This document shows positions 11,665 to 22,942 of a stretch of 64,000 nucleotides of DNA, piece by piece (position 1 is the stretch's first letter; every line of letters starts with the position of its first letter). The DNA is taken from positions 53,991,757 through 54,055,756 of the forward strand of contig OZ022499.1 of NCBI GenBank assembly GCA_963989385.1. Direction: 5' to 3'. The DNA is from Ctena decussata (Eukaryota; Mollusca; Bivalvia; Lucinida; Lucinidae). The notes below the pieces were generated by a model that saw only the letters and a program-made list of their open reading frames with translations, did not search any database and had not been told where the DNA came from. The translations under genes and the position numbers were made by a program.

Positions 11665-12105
11665 TAATGTCGTCTTTACTATTCCCTTCCATAAGTCTGC
11701 TTGGACCAATATATACTTTTCCGTAATATGGTAAGACTGGTACAAAGAGGGTTGTTGTCTTGTAGGTGTGGGGCACAGTCCTACCAGATTGAAAATCAGT
11801 TGAATCAGCTGAGCATAATACACAGTGTTTCGTCCATATGACCGCAATGCGAAATACTGTTATATGTTTGGTTTTACAAATGAGTAAACTGACAAAATTT
11901 TGTAACGCATGTGAATGGGCAGGTATTCTTCAGATGCGGGAATTTTACTCAATTAAAGGACTTAATCGTTTCATAAATCTGAATTTGAATTTCGATGATA
12001 TATTAACTCAAACACAAACCTTGAGCTGCCTGTTTCTTGAATGTTTGATAAACATGTGCGATAAAAAATAAAGATACTGACAATATACCAGACTAACAGA
12101 GCATC
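11665..12105. other. No recognised feature
   Basis: No supported gene or repeat. Confidence 0.4.
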
Positions 12106-12109
12106 TTAG

Positions 12110-12706
12110 CCCTTACACTGCTAGAAAAATAATTCACCTGGCCCTAAACTGGGGGTAGGGTATCTCAGAAACCATAACTTTCACAAACTCTGATCGATTT
12201 GCGTGAAATTTTCACGCAATAACACCGATGTGTGCGCTCCCATTTCCGGAAGTTACCAAGGTCACATGACGATCATATATGGATGTCACATGATACACCG
12301 GGAACCGACATAGACACTTAAAAGCAAGATATTAGCGCCAGTAATATGCTTTATATGACAAAAGTGATCGCTTGCCTGAGGCCCTTTGTTATTGCTGACT
12401 ATTTATCAAGAGAGAAATTTTGGAAGGATGACGTCAAGTTTTCAGAAAATCGGGATCAACTAAGTAGTGGTAGCCACCTGAAAAGCTGATTTTGAAAAAA
12501 AATCATATATTTTTGACGTTTTCTCCGAGTTTTAAGGTCAACAAATCAGTTAGGTGGGTAAAACCTTGCTCTAGTAGAAAGCAGATTCCCTCCTGCATAG
12601 GACAACCGCAAATGATGGGGTGTACTTGATGTCTAGTGTGCCTGACAGGCTCTCAAATTGACCTACCCCCAGAGGGCGACTATAGTCGCCGTTAGCAGGG
12701 TAAGGG
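12110..12706. mobile_element. piggyBac-like non-autonomous element
   Basis: The 597-bp segment begins CCCTTACACTGCTAG and ends GTTAGCAGGGTAAGGG. It is flanked by TTAG (12106-12109) and TTAA (12707-12710). TTAA targets and CCC(T/C)-starting ends are hallmarks of piggyBac transposons. A perfect 16-bp palindrome, GGCGACTATAGTCGCC, lies near the right end. There is no transposase, so it would be mobilised in trans. Confidence 0.78.
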
Positions 12707-12710
12707 TTAA

Positions 12711-13320
12711 ATCACTCAAAACTAGACTTCAACGTTCTATCTCCTTGCCTTTGTCAAGAATGATCAAAACCAGCAGTTAAACCAAAGACGGAATTGCCAT
12801 AATGTTTACTAAGAGGTAAACTGTCGAAAATCACGTAGCTTGATCTTTCTGAATGTAAAATTTTGATTTGATTAGTTTCTGCCCAGTAACTTCCTCTATG
12901 ACGAACAAGTGAAAAAAAAAACAGAAAAAAAGAGAGAAAAAAACAACAAAAAAACTAATATTCACCAAAGTTGTAAATACGCTATTTGCCACGTCCACAA
13001 AGGAAATATAACTACAATGTCACCTTAAGTCACCATAGGCTCCAGCTAACATAGGAATAATGCACTGGAATTGGACTGGCCACCTGACAATTATGTGTTA
13101 CATTGATGGTAATAGTTAACTTTAGGTGGCAATTACTGTCAGTGTAGGCCTGAAAACTATATAAAACTTTATCGAACGAAACCTTAATGCCTACACTCTG
13201 TATATAAAAAACAAAAGGAAATCAGTTGAATATTTGGAGAAAATATCAATAACTAAGAGAAAATAATGATTCACAAGAAACCGCGACTGCGAAACAATTT
13301 CGAAAAATTTACAATCCTAT
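12711..13320. other. No recognised feature
   Basis: An A-rich run with AAAAAGAGAGAAAAA lies near 12910-12955. Otherwise nothing is supported. Confidence 0.4.
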
Positions 13321-13328
13321 TTCTACTA

Positions 13329-13775
13329 ACAGGGTTCCCACAGAAAATAAGAAATGAAATTCTATGACTTTTCCATGATTATTCCATGATCGAAGTTAAA
13401 TTTTCATGACCATTCAAAGAAGTTTTCCTTTCTCTGTTTTGCCATATAATGCTGTATAAAGAAAAAAACAAAACAGCATAGTTATGTTGCAAAATAAATT
13501 GACTTCTAAGTCATTTCTTGTTTTCTGAGGAAGAAAAAAAAGATGAATTGCTCTGATGAAGAATAGGAAAGGTGTTTTTCAGAATTTAACGAGCGAGCGA
13601 AGCCAGCGAGAAAACAATGAGAAAAATTACATCCAAACTGGCATCTAAAATTAGAATTCTATGATTTTTCTATGACATTTCATCATTTTTCGAAATCCAT
13701 GATTTTCCATAAATGGATATTCCTTTCAGTCATTTCCAGGTTTTTCAGAGCCCGTTGAAACCGTGGCTATGTAAT
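13329..13775. repeat. Possible hAT-type repeat with internal 'tcatgg' inverted blocks
   Basis: It starts CAGGGTTCCCAC, a common hAT terminus. Repeated (tc)atgattttcc/ctatgac blocks in both orientations lie toward the right limit (gttgaaaccgtgg). I found no matching right terminus or 8-bp duplication, so the assignment is weak. Confidence 0.35.
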
Positions 13776-14270
13776 TAGAAAACAAGATGGTTAATGATCT
13801 CGACCCGACTGTCGACATATTAATCTCCAGCGATGCATTTTGTATATTGTATATACCGTCAAAAAGTGTTCTTAGCCCTTTTAGTACCAGAAACTCACTT
13901 TCAGGTTGTATGTAAATAGAGCAGATTTTTGTTTACTTTTGCAATATTGGTTTGATATTCTTTGTACCTAGCCATTCACATATACTGTAATTTTCAGATT
14001 GCTTCAGGAGATAGCTTTTATATTAAGCACTTTGCTTACTGTCAAATCCTGTACCATCGTTTACTGTGTATTACATATATGTAATTTCTATGATTATATA
14101 TCATGGTTTAAACCAACAGTGAAGACCCATTTCAGGCGCCACAGAGGCGGAGTTTGATCAGCGTCTACACTGTCTACTTGCCGGATTTTTCTTTGCAAAT
14201 AACAATTATCATTGAGGTGAAAACATTCAAAACTACAACCGACTCAATGGACAAGTTCACAGGTCACTGT
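13776..14270. other. No recognised feature
   Basis: No supported gene or repeat. Confidence 0.4.
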
Positions 14271-14274
14271 AATA

Positions 14275-14765
14275 TTATATAAAACAGTCCTGAAACAATG
14301 CTAAAATAACCATTATGTTGACATTCACGTTTCTGAAATCATAAAAGATCTGTTCCTACAGCAGTGTCACCTTATCTGTGTCTGTAGGTGTAACGATCTA
14401 TAGACACTTATAAATGAGCCGCGACACGAGAAAACCAACAATGTGGTTGTGCGCCTAGCGCAGACTCAGATCAGCCTGCACATCCGCCCATGTTGACCAG
14501 ACTCTTCGTTAAGAGCCCAAAGGGTAGCTAAGGGTCTAAGCTATCTCCATGCACACAGCGAAGACTCTGGTCAGACTGGATGGATGCCCAGGCTGATCTG
14601 AGTCTGCGCTGGGCGCACAACCACTTTGTTGGTTTTTCTCGTGTCGCGGCTCAAATGGTTATTTTTGCTAATGATTTGTTTCTTTTTCTAAATTGGTCCA
14701 GTTAATTGCCATCATGTGTCATTATGAGGTAAACTTGATATGGCTAGTGAATGCACTATTGGCCT
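14275..14765 (+). repeat. Interspersed repeat interrupted by a MITE
   Basis: This is the paralogue of 7396-7645. Matching blocks lie on both sides of the MITE at 14416-14652, so the repeat is older than the insertion. Confidence 0.65.
14416..14652. mobile_element. GAGCC hairpin MITE, copy B
   Basis: A 237-bp palindromic element with perfect terminal GAGCCGCGACACGAGAAAAC and its reverse complement. It is flanked on both sides by AAAT. It is inserted in the repeat whose empty paralogue is at 7396-7645, which supports the 4-bp duplication. Confidence 0.93.
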
Positions 14766-14789
14766 AAATAATCAGTTTGATTGTTTACT

Positions 14790-15036
14790 TTAAGGTGAAT
14801 TGGTAAAATTTTCAGGGGAAGCAATTCTGCGATTTTCAGTTTTACCCTCCTTTCAGTAGTGGTCAACTCTTTAAGAAAAATAAATTGCTTCACGAGGAGC
14901 AATTTCTTTCATTTAAGGGTAGATCCCCTTTTGAAAGGGTTTCGTTGCTCAGAGGGCAAGCTTGAAATCACAAAAAATGATCTCCCTTTTGCAAAAAAAT
15001 GGCAGAAAGACAATGTGGTGTACCCGCACACCTTAA
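14790..15036. mobile_element. TTAAGGTG-type element, copy 2
   Basis: It begins TTAAGGTG and ends CACCTTAA, a perfect 8-bp inverted terminus, with a length of 247 bp. Internal blocks (caggggaagcaa, aagggtagat) recur in the other copies. It has no coding capacity of its own. Confidence 0.7.
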
Positions 15037-15555
15037 GATCAATCTAACGTCTAATTTGAATGCCTCAACATTACCATTACAAATTGACTGAGATTCTATA
15101 TCAGGAAACAGTAATGACGAGGGATGCAGAATATAACCACTAGATATTTTTTCTAACTTCTCCCATTTGGTAGAAGGAATGGTCATATTTTGCTTTGCAT
15201 TAAGATTATGTCCTTGATTAATCATTAGGTTTGTTGTTTTGAATAACGCCGGTTTGGGTCTACTATGATAAGCATTGATAATTTTATTAAAAATCCTCAT
15301 ATGCATTTTGTTTTTAAAACCAAAACATACTTGAATATCGAACTCGCTATGTTTAAAACAAAATAGATGCACCGCCGCTGCCATTGTTACACTGCTGGAC
15401 TTCCATCGTAAATGGTGTATAAGATAGAATTGTAGATAAACAATGTTCTGCGTTTCAGTGAGAAAAAAATGCGCCCTCTTACTAGTCGACCTTTTACTAA
15501 GCTCTTGTAAAACAGAATTTGTTAACGGGCTGCTCAAATCTGGAATGACAAACAT
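14968..15555 (-). CDS. Unrecognised 195-codon ORF
   Basis: This is the longest open frame in the window (195 codons, starting MFVIPDLSS). I recognise no domain, signal peptide or membrane segment; composition is basic and polar with scattered cysteines. Its last roughly 23 codons read into the TTAAGGTG element at 14790-15036, so the native end, if any, lies earlier and a transposon supplied the present stop. It has no neighbours that suggest a job. It could be an old TE coding remnant, an exon, or chance. Chance is quite possible in AT-rich DNA, but 588 nt without a stop is well above the other frames here. Confidence 0.2.
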   Translation of the reverse strand: MFVIPDLSSPLTNSVLQELSKRSTSKRAHFFLTETQNIVYLQFYLIHHLRWKSSSVTMAAAVHLFCFKHSEFDIQVCFGFKNKMHMRIFNKIINAYHSRPKPALFKTTNLMINQGHNLNAKQNMTIPSTKWEKLEKISSGYILHPSSLLFPDIESQSICNGNVEAFKLDVRLILRCAGTPHCLSAIFLQKGDHFL

Positions 15556-15754
15556 TTAATCGAAATTTAAATTTTGCCCACCGATGTATGTATATTCTTT
15601 CTCTAAATATTTCTAAATTTTAATTGTTCAGGCTCTATCGTCATTCGTACTCTTTATCTATCACAGTCAACTTGATATAAAGGACACAGTTGTGCTGACA
15701 AGTCCACCTGACATGGCATGTATTCAGGAAACTGAAAGCTCAGCTGCTGGTATA

Positions 15755-17306
15755 TACTGGGCAAAAAAGTTTGGGATCAAATTTGACTGAAGCTTAAATC
15801 ATGAAAAATAAATTATCCAAAAATAATATTCTTTTATTCAATACCTCTGTTAAAGCGGCACAGGACTGCATGAAAAATATTGGAATCGGATCATGTGACA
15901 CAGCATTAGAAACGAATGAACAGATATACCCCTAAAATTAAAGTGAAAATAGGCATCACCACAAAATTGAATGTCCGTGATTATTGTCTTTATCCATGCA
16001 AAATCATTTCCAGTGCTCATCGAGATCTCTTGGGGTCTAAATAACTGCATGACTGCTACTCGGTCTGCTTATAGTAAAGCGCTAGAGGCTCATTTGGGGA
16101 CTCGTTTGCCATTTTGCATGAAGTGTCTGAATTAACTCTCCAGAAGGTTTCTGAAGCCTCTGATGAATAGAATTGGTGCGTTGCAACATCTGTAAAGCAT
16201 GCTCAGTCTGATTTAAAACTTGCGATCGACCTAACTTGTCCATACGGACGATTGTCTCTGTCTCAAGCTACTGGTTCATCACAATAGCACTTTTGGGATG
16301 CGCATTTTTGTCCATTATTAATGTTTTAATCGGCCGATTTAAGCGAAAACGTTTACAAACAGACTTTACACAGCGAAATTGTGCGATTGCATGCTAGTAA
16401 TGAGGCCATGTTTGACGCGATTCCATAGAAAAGCGAGGCGACAGTTGGCAACAGGTGACGCAAATTGGCAACTGGTTCATTGTTAACAGATGAGTCCAGA
16501 TTGTGTGTATATATCCACATTGATAAGGGAAGGGTTTGATGCCTGCCAGGCTCACGTCGAGTAGACTATAAATCAAATCGACATGTGGAATATGACATGT
16601 CTTGAGGTGGGTGATTGATGGTATGGGCCGACATCTGGACTGGCAGCTGCGTGGACTTGTGCATGCCAGAAGGAGGCGCTCTGATTGGTGTTCGAGTTAA
16701 GATTGGCATGTTTTGTCCAATTACGGGACCGTTTGCTGAAGTTTAGGATGATGGCACCATCGAATCACAGGACAAATGTGGTTGACCGGAGCCTTCCGAC
16801 TGAAACAATCGTCCACACTGACATGTAAATTTCATCACAAGTTTTAAATTCGATTAAACATGCTTTTGACATGTTACACCGCCAATTCTAATTACCAGAG
16901 GCTTACTGAAACTCATGGAGAGCTCATTCAGGCCTTTCATGAAAAATGGCAAACGAGTCCCTAAATGGGCCTCTGGGGATTTACCACCAGCATACCGAGT
17001 AGCTATCATGCAGTTATTTAGGTCCTCAGAGGTCACACTGAGAACTAAAACTCATATTCCATGGATAAAGCCAAAAATAATGGACATTCAGTTTTGTGTT
17101 AACGCCAAGTTTCATTTCGATTTTAGGGGTATGCCTGTTTATTCATTTCTGCTGGTGTGTCACGTGATAAGATTCCAATATATGTCATGCAGTCTTGTGT
17201 AGTCTTGACAGTTGTATTCAACAGAAGAAAACGATTTTTGAAAAATTATTTTTTCGATATATAAAATTCACACAAATGTTTGATCCTTAACTTTTTTGGT
17301 CCAGTA
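15755..17306 (+). mobile_element. Rearranged Tc1/mariner-family transposon
   Basis: It is bounded by TA dinucleotides (15753-15754 and 17307-17308) with ends TACTGGGCAAAAAAGTT and the complement of TACTGGACCAAAAAAGTT. The Tc1/mariner family inserts at TA. The outer ~440 bp on each side (15755-16200 and 16860-17306) are inverted homologues. Each holds the transposase 3' end plus UTR and terminal repeat, in place of a normal 5' and 3' end. The centre holds a decayed transposase on the plus strand. The element thus has two right ends. Confidence 0.85.
16240..16990 (+). pseudogene. Decayed Tc1-like DDE transposase
   Basis: Across frames with stops and shifts, the plus strand gives recognisable Tc1 transposase pieces in the right order. 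Around 16440-16560 it has a W-x-x-V segment and IDKGRV with a following PGSRRVDY. Around 16610-16640 it has LMVWADIWTGS, matching the family's 'MVWGxI' motif. Near 16850 it has IKHAFDMLHRQF, matching the 'IEHvWDxLxRr' segment, and near 16915 it has GELIQAFHEKWQTSP. At least four stops and several frame changes make it non-functional. The N-terminal DNA-binding half is not visible, because the left side is replaced by an inverted copy of the 3' end. Family assignment is confident; subfamily is not. Confidence 0.8.
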
Positions 17307-17309
17307 TAA

Positions 17310-17590
17310 TATATCTGTCATACAACTAAATCAGCTGGACGAAATATCAATATCACCTCAATAATTATCAGGGCTGCGATGTCACGAATTGTTCAACCAC
17401 GAATCAGGGTCTGAATGCTGTAGTATATTACTTTAGGATTGTTATTATATCCTTGTAACGGTCAACAAAACAGAGAAAGCGTGGTGGGACACTTGTGATA
17501 CAATCCATCCCTTCATCCCACGTATTTTGTAACACTAGATGTCTTGTTTATCCACTGCCCTTTCATAGCAAGTGTCTCAATAGAAACCGC
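17310..17590. other. No recognised feature
   Basis: Flanking DNA of the Tc1 remnant; nothing is supported. Confidence 0.4.
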
Positions 17591-17596
17591 TTATAG

Positions 17597-17914
17597 AAAA
17601 CATTCTTGTTTATGGAACAATTAAGTATAATGATGTTTCATCAAAGGAAATACCCTGTATCACATAGGTAATGACATAGCACGGTCATAAAACAATGCGA
17701 AACACATGGTGTGTTCTATATAGTACAGAATAAATGTCTTAAAGTCATTTATTCTCTGTTATAAAGAACATACCCTGCTTTCCCTCCCTGCTGGTTTATG
17801 GCACTGTTATGTCATTAACTATGTGAGACGGGGTCTTTCGTGTAATGAAACATCACTTTCACCTAAAATTGTTCTGTAAGATGATTATTACACTCAATGA
17901 ACAAGAATGTTTTT
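17597..17914. repeat. Foldback with ~150-bp arms
   Basis: AAAACATTCTTGTTTATGG at the left end pairs with the AACAAGAATGTTTTT side at the right. Pairing continues with mismatches (gatgtttcat/atgaaacatc, ataccctg/cagggta-type blocks) to the centre ACAGAATAAATG...CATTTATTCTCTGT near 17741. It has no coding capacity and no clear target duplication. Confidence 0.8.
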
Positions 17915-17949
17915 CTTTAACAAAATAAATTTGCAACAAGAGCCAAAAT

Positions 17950-18885
17950 ATAAGGCATTCTGGTCCAATGTGATGATCTTCTTTTTCTTTCGGTGGCCTT
18001 GAATGTTTTTAATGTGCTTTCCTGAGTATTTTTGTGCCACTAAACGATATATTTGATCATTTGAAATTCAAATGTTTAATAACTTCAGTAACAGTGAGTT
18101 TCCTATTTTCTTGTCTTTGGTGCGATCTTTGATGTGGATTGCAGCTTTAAACTAGTGTTTTCTTTTCTTGTTTTAAACGGAGCCTTTCTTAGAATCTATT
18201 TGTTAATGTATCACTGCATTCTCATTTTTTTTCAAACATTATGCTTCTTCGGATCGTTATCAGCAATCACATAACACAGTCTTACTACGAAAATACGTCA
18301 GCTTTTGTAACATAATGTTTATATTGGCAATTTATTTACCTGCCAGGAATGATTCTTAAATCGTGAGCAAAGAGACAACGTTACTTTAATGGTAATATGG
18401 TAGTCTTCTATTGTACTTGGCAGTAAAAACAAAATTAATGTGAAGAAAACATCTCAGTAGAATTTTGTTTAAAACTTTATTCTCCATTTCGTCTCTCTCG
18501 CAGGCGTTTGCTTGTTAGAAGCAGTTTGCTGCTATAACGAAATTAATTATTCAACCGTCAGACTGACTTCTGAAGCCGTTTCCGTATTTGTCATGTGAAA
18601 TATTTTAAGATACAACCATGTAAATGATTCATTGAATTAGAAACACTGAGTCCATTAAACATCCCTGAAGTATTCCGCCCTCATGTTTCATTCAAACAGT
18701 CTGCAACTCATAAACAAATTGGTTTCAAGACTCAGTTTAAAATAGCTGTTACAGTTACAGAGATAAACATGAGAGGCATTTCCAGTATTATCAGTGCAAA
18801 CTGGTCATGAGCAGTCAACCCACGACTTACACGAGAGATATGATAATGTCTTCGGCTGTGGAGCGATTAAATGTTTTGAATTTCT
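17950..18885. other. No recognised feature
   Basis: AT-rich; nothing is supported. Confidence 0.4.
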
Positions 18886-18890
18886 CAAAG

Positions 18891-19064
18891 ATCAATTTAT
18901 GTCCTTGACAGTCATGTCTTGGACAAAAGCATGCTTCCATAAATGACATGTTGATGACCTTGCCTAAAACAGAAAGAATCAATTTATGTTCTTGACAGTC
19001 ATGTCTTTGACAAAAGCATGCTTTCAGAAATGACATATTTATGGCCTTGTCTAAAACAGAAAGA
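18891..19064. repeat. Two-copy 87-bp tandem duplication
   Basis: atcaatttatgt(c/t)cttgac starts at 18891 and again at 18978, and ctaaaacagaaagaat closes both units. The period is divisible by three, so a minus-strand ORF shows a repeated peptide, but there is no other support for a gene. Confidence 0.85.
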
Positions 19065-19317
19065 ATATACAAATACTAAGTAATGAGATTTTCATGATAA
19101 TATAACTATTATTTTAAGATTTGGAAGCAGGATCATGGGCATCAGATCATAAAGACTATTTTTTGTAATCTGCAAACCGTCGTAGACAATCAACTTGACA
19201 AGAAAATGAATAGAGTTTAGAATATAAGAAGTCCTTAACACGGACCGAGTAAGTTTTATGTTTACGAAGCACAACAGAGTCCACCCAACGGACACATAAC
19301 GTCGAAATAAGGTAGTC

Positions 19318-19357
19318 CTGACGTCGATGCGTCGTAATCACATCGCATCGACGTCAG
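19318..19357. repeat. Perfect 14-bp stem hairpin with CRE-like core
   Basis: CTGACGTCGATGCG (19318-19331) pairs perfectly with CGCATCGACGTCAG (19344-19357) around a 12-nt loop. Two more GACGTC sites follow within 25 bp. Confidence 0.8.
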
Positions 19358-19776
19358 TGGGACGTCATTACGACGTCACATGCCATGTGCCTCCTGGACA
19401 TGGCTAGGGTAAAAGAGTACAGGATACTGGTATGCAGCAGAACTTGGGAAAGCAAAAAAGACTTCAGGATGCATAGCCTGCAGATATGAACAGGGACTGT
19501 AAGTTTATGATGGCCAATGACAGTCTAAGACACAGGGCAAAATCTATTTATAACTCTCCATTAAACTGCTGCAGTGAACTGGTCAAATCTGATCGCCCTG
19601 AGTTACAGTGATGAGTTACAGCTAATAGCTCTAGACCAAGAGCATCATATTTCGGACAGAATCTGTCATTTCAAAGCTCCCCGGCCCATTTGTATACATG
19701 TATTCACGTCATATCAACAAGTTATGCCATTTAATCTAGGAATCTAAAGAGTACGTTAGCAATTTTATCGAAATAC

Positions 19777-19860
19777 AGGTGAATAGATATACTTCCAGGG
19801 GAAAGCAACTCTGTCATTTTAATTTATATTTCCCTTCTCAGTTGGAGTTAAGTCTCTAAG
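19777..19860 (+). mobile_element. TTAAGGTG-type element, left-end fragment
   Basis: aggtgaatagatatacttcc, then gggaaagcaact and cccttctcagtt, follow the block order of the copies at 14790 and 31443. The right end is not identifiable. Confidence 0.4.
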
Positions 19861-19910
19861 GGAATATTGTTTTGCTGTTCTAGGAGAAAACTAGTATCTA
19901 TCATAGGTGT

Positions 19911-20425
19911 CACGTGGGGATAGAAAAATCCGTTAGGAGGGTCACGGTTCGGCATCACGAGGCTTGCCGAGTGATGCCGAACAGTGCCCCTCGTGAGGGA
20001 TTTGGGATAGAAAAATCCGCCAGGAGGGTCACGGTTCGGTATTACGAGGCTTGCCGAGTGATGCCGAACAGTGACCCTCGTGACGGATTTTTCTATTCAC
20101 ACCTCACACCCATGATAGATACTTATATTCTTGCACACCACGTTTTTTTTAACTTCAGAACTTGTTAACATGCGTAATTCTAGTGCTTGAGAGGTTTCAA
20201 TTTGATTTTGAAAGAAGGCGCCGCTTTCAACGACCGCCTTTCGCCTCTTTATTTAAACGACTGGCGTGCATAAACTGACGTCATTTTACCGTCTTTGTGA
20301 CGCCATCATCTAAAATACCAACGTCACTTGACGACGCAGGTATGTCAGCTCCTATACAACCAATGCATTGACAGCTCGTGTTTTTATTCGGTCGTGGGTG
20401 AGATAACATGGGTAAGATGAGATTT
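19911..20425 (+). mobile_element. Hairpin-ended repeat with duplicated hairpin
   Basis: Two successive hairpin units, 19919-20005 and 20006-20098, each run from gatagaaaaatccg through (g/a)gggtcac(g)gttcgg to a GC apex (cgaggcttgccgag) and back. The rest (20100-20425) matches 33410-33720 inverted, including the shared block aatttgattttgaaagaagg. The second copy, at 33410-33820, has only one hairpin, so the duplication happened here. It has no coding capacity. Confidence 0.8.
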
Positions 20426-20579
20426 TCTATAACAGGTGAAAAGAATGGCATTTTCTATCCGGTATGAATTTATAAGAGTTCCCCCTTGAGTGGAAGATTT
20501 TCCCACAGGAAAGCCAGACAAACTCTAAAAGCTGTCTCGCTTTGAAACGTTATATGCGTACACCTCCATGTTTTCCGCC

Positions 20580-20793
20580 AGTTTTACAAAGGGGAACAAC
20601 TTTCGTTTGTTCCTGTTTGCTTTTCTGAACGATGAAGTGTTTTAAAATACGGTCTACTCTTAAAGGAAAAAATTGCTTCTAAAAAAACTAATTCTTTCCT
20701 TTAACATTTGACTCTTATTGAGATGAAAGGCAGAAATGAAAATTTGTGAAAAGAACAGACTTTCTTTCCCTGGGAGTAAACGCATTTACCTTA
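20580..20793 (-). mobile_element. TTAAGGTG-type element, inverted copy
   Basis: Read on the minus strand, the blocks (taaggtaaatgcg, ccagggaaag, aagagtagac, gcaaacaggaac) follow the order of the family. The inner part has diverged. Confidence 0.4.
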
Positions 20794-20799
20794 TGACTG

Positions 20800-21580
20800 T
20801 TTGTACGGGGCCGAAAGATACTGTTCCTCGTGCCACTGCTGGACTGTTACACTAAAAATAGCGTTATTTCGTAATTCCATGAGCCAAGAGTGGCGCCTAC
20901 AGCAACAAATAACTTTAATATCGAAATAATATTCGAATCTGTTTTGAAATAAGATAATTGCATGCAAATTAATTGCATGCCTTTGTTCCCACACGTGAAG
21001 AATTTGAGTGCATTGCTAACCTCGGTTTAAAAGTATTAATTTTTTAAACTGTTTTATCCAGATCAACTGAATAGCCTGCAGAAACATGTAACAATCAGCG
21101 GCTCAAATTTTGCAATGAAACTAAGTCTCATCATTTAGTGACTTCTATGAACACATGTACCAATGGTAGTGTGACAGAGGAACTTGTCTGTACTTAACTT
21201 AGGAGTAGACATCTGAGTATTGACTAAAATACTATTATGTGAAGGATTACCTTTCATTTAAAGCATTTGTGTAACGGGTACATGTATATTATCCATTAAA
21301 ATTCAGGAAACGATTTTTTTAATGAATAACGGGCAAAATTTCCATAAATCTCAGCAGATATAATAATAATAATAATGATGATAATAATGCTGAAATAAAC
21401 TAAAAGACATATATTTTTCTGGCCATCGTGTAATATTCTAGTTGAGAAAGACGTATGTTTATGGGAAAAAATATTAAAGAAACTGACATCTCTGCTGAAA
21501 AAAATCTAAAGTTATGACAGCTAAAATGGTTAATGTAATTGTCCTAAAAATGGAACGGTTGATTATACAATGCAGTGAGG
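20800..21580. other. No recognised feature
   Basis: A short ATAATAATAATAATGATG microsatellite lies at 21361-21388. Nothing else is supported. Confidence 0.4.
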
Positions 21581-21589
21581 CTTGTAAAA

Positions 21590-21670
21590 ATACAGATAGA
21601 CTAGCAAACAGTGTACACTAAAGGACCAGTGTGATGTGGGTCTGCGCTGTATGCTCAGACTTATTTGCCT
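21590..21670. mobile_element. Degenerate small hairpin MITE (gcaaacagtgta type)
   Basis: gcaaacagtgta... and ...gggtctgcgctgt resemble the ends of a short molluscan hairpin MITE. A similar degenerate copy lies at 50285-50372. The arms pair poorly. Confidence 0.35.
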
Positions 21671-21770
21671 CAATACTTAGATTTTTAGAGTATAATCTCT
21701 TCTTGTGAAACAGAATAAAGAAGTTCTGATCCTTCTTTCTTCCACCAAAGTATACACAGGTCTGTCAGTC

Positions 21771-22156
21771 AACACAGGCAACGAAGACAACGAACATGCC
21801 AACGAAAAATTACGACCATAAAACTCGATTTTTTTCACATACTACTAAATTTAATTTCAAAGTATCATCCTGATGGACCCGACAATTCGTTACGCTTTTT
21901 AGTCAGATCAGTCTTTTCCATGAATTCCGTTTTGTAAAAACACATTGCCAAAATAAAGTTTCTCCGCCAATGCGTCGTCACGGTTGTTGTACTACGACCA
22001 TGACAACGAATAGGTGAATAAACTTAAGTTTGGGCTTGTATTTATACTAGACGGCATTTGTTAAAAGCTCTGGTTTTACTTTGAAATGTGAAAAAGAACC
22101 GAGTTTTATGTTCAAAAATTTTCGCTTGCATGTACGTTGTCTTCGTTGCTTGTGTT
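21771..22156. mobile_element. MITE with ~75-bp inverted ends
   Basis: AACACAGGCAACGAAGACAACG at the left end pairs with the complement of the right end CGTTGTCTTCGTTGCTTGTGTT. Homology continues about 75 bp with mismatches (cataaaactcg... on both). The element is 386 bp. No clear target duplication or coding capacity was seen. Confidence 0.8.
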
Positions 22157-22169
22157 GAATGCCAAACAG

Positions 22170-22940
22170 GATGATAGTAGTAGGTGTCCATTTAAATAAA
22201 GTCGTCATTTATTCCGGCCTTCATTAAATGTCAAATCTTAACAAATTAAAATTTTAATATGTTATTGTTTACCCTATTAAGCTAATAAAGATCAGCAAAA
22301 CGCCTTAATTCCCCTCACTAATACTATTTGTTGTTTTAGGGATACCCACTAACTTTGGAAAGGGTAATTGAAATTTCCGTTAACTGATTTTATTTTGATA
22401 TCATCATGTCTGAAGAGGAAAGGCATTTAATATAAACCTTGTAAATAAAAAACAGTAGGTGAATAATTAATAACTGACATCGTCTTGGCCGTAATACCAA
22501 AACAAAGAATATGACAATATTGACTATGAAATATCAAAACATGAATGTAAGATAACCTAAATAAGAAGACAAATTTAAGGTTTGATATTATCAGATGGTA
22601 AGGACATGGAACGTATATACCAAATATTAAGTTTGCTCTTCTGTGTTGTCGAGATTCAATAACTTAGTCTCTGTGAGTGACTTCAGACAAACTCCATTAC
22701 TTCCATTTTGAACACTGTTTGAATCGCCTACCAAACATGGAAGTCTACAGCAAATGAGTTCCTGTAAGAGCAATAAAACATTCATATAAGAATGGTGATG
22801 CTCATCAGTAGCCCCTTAATCACCTGGCTACGAAAGCGAGAGGAAGACTACTGTAAGTGTGTATATTTTAAACACGCAGTCGGTTAAAAAAAATGGTGTA
22901 TACCAAAAAGGGGTCCAAATCGATAATAAAATCTGTCAAG
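22170..22940. other. No recognised feature
   Basis: AT-rich; no supported gene. Confidence 0.4.
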
Positions 22941-22942
22941 AA

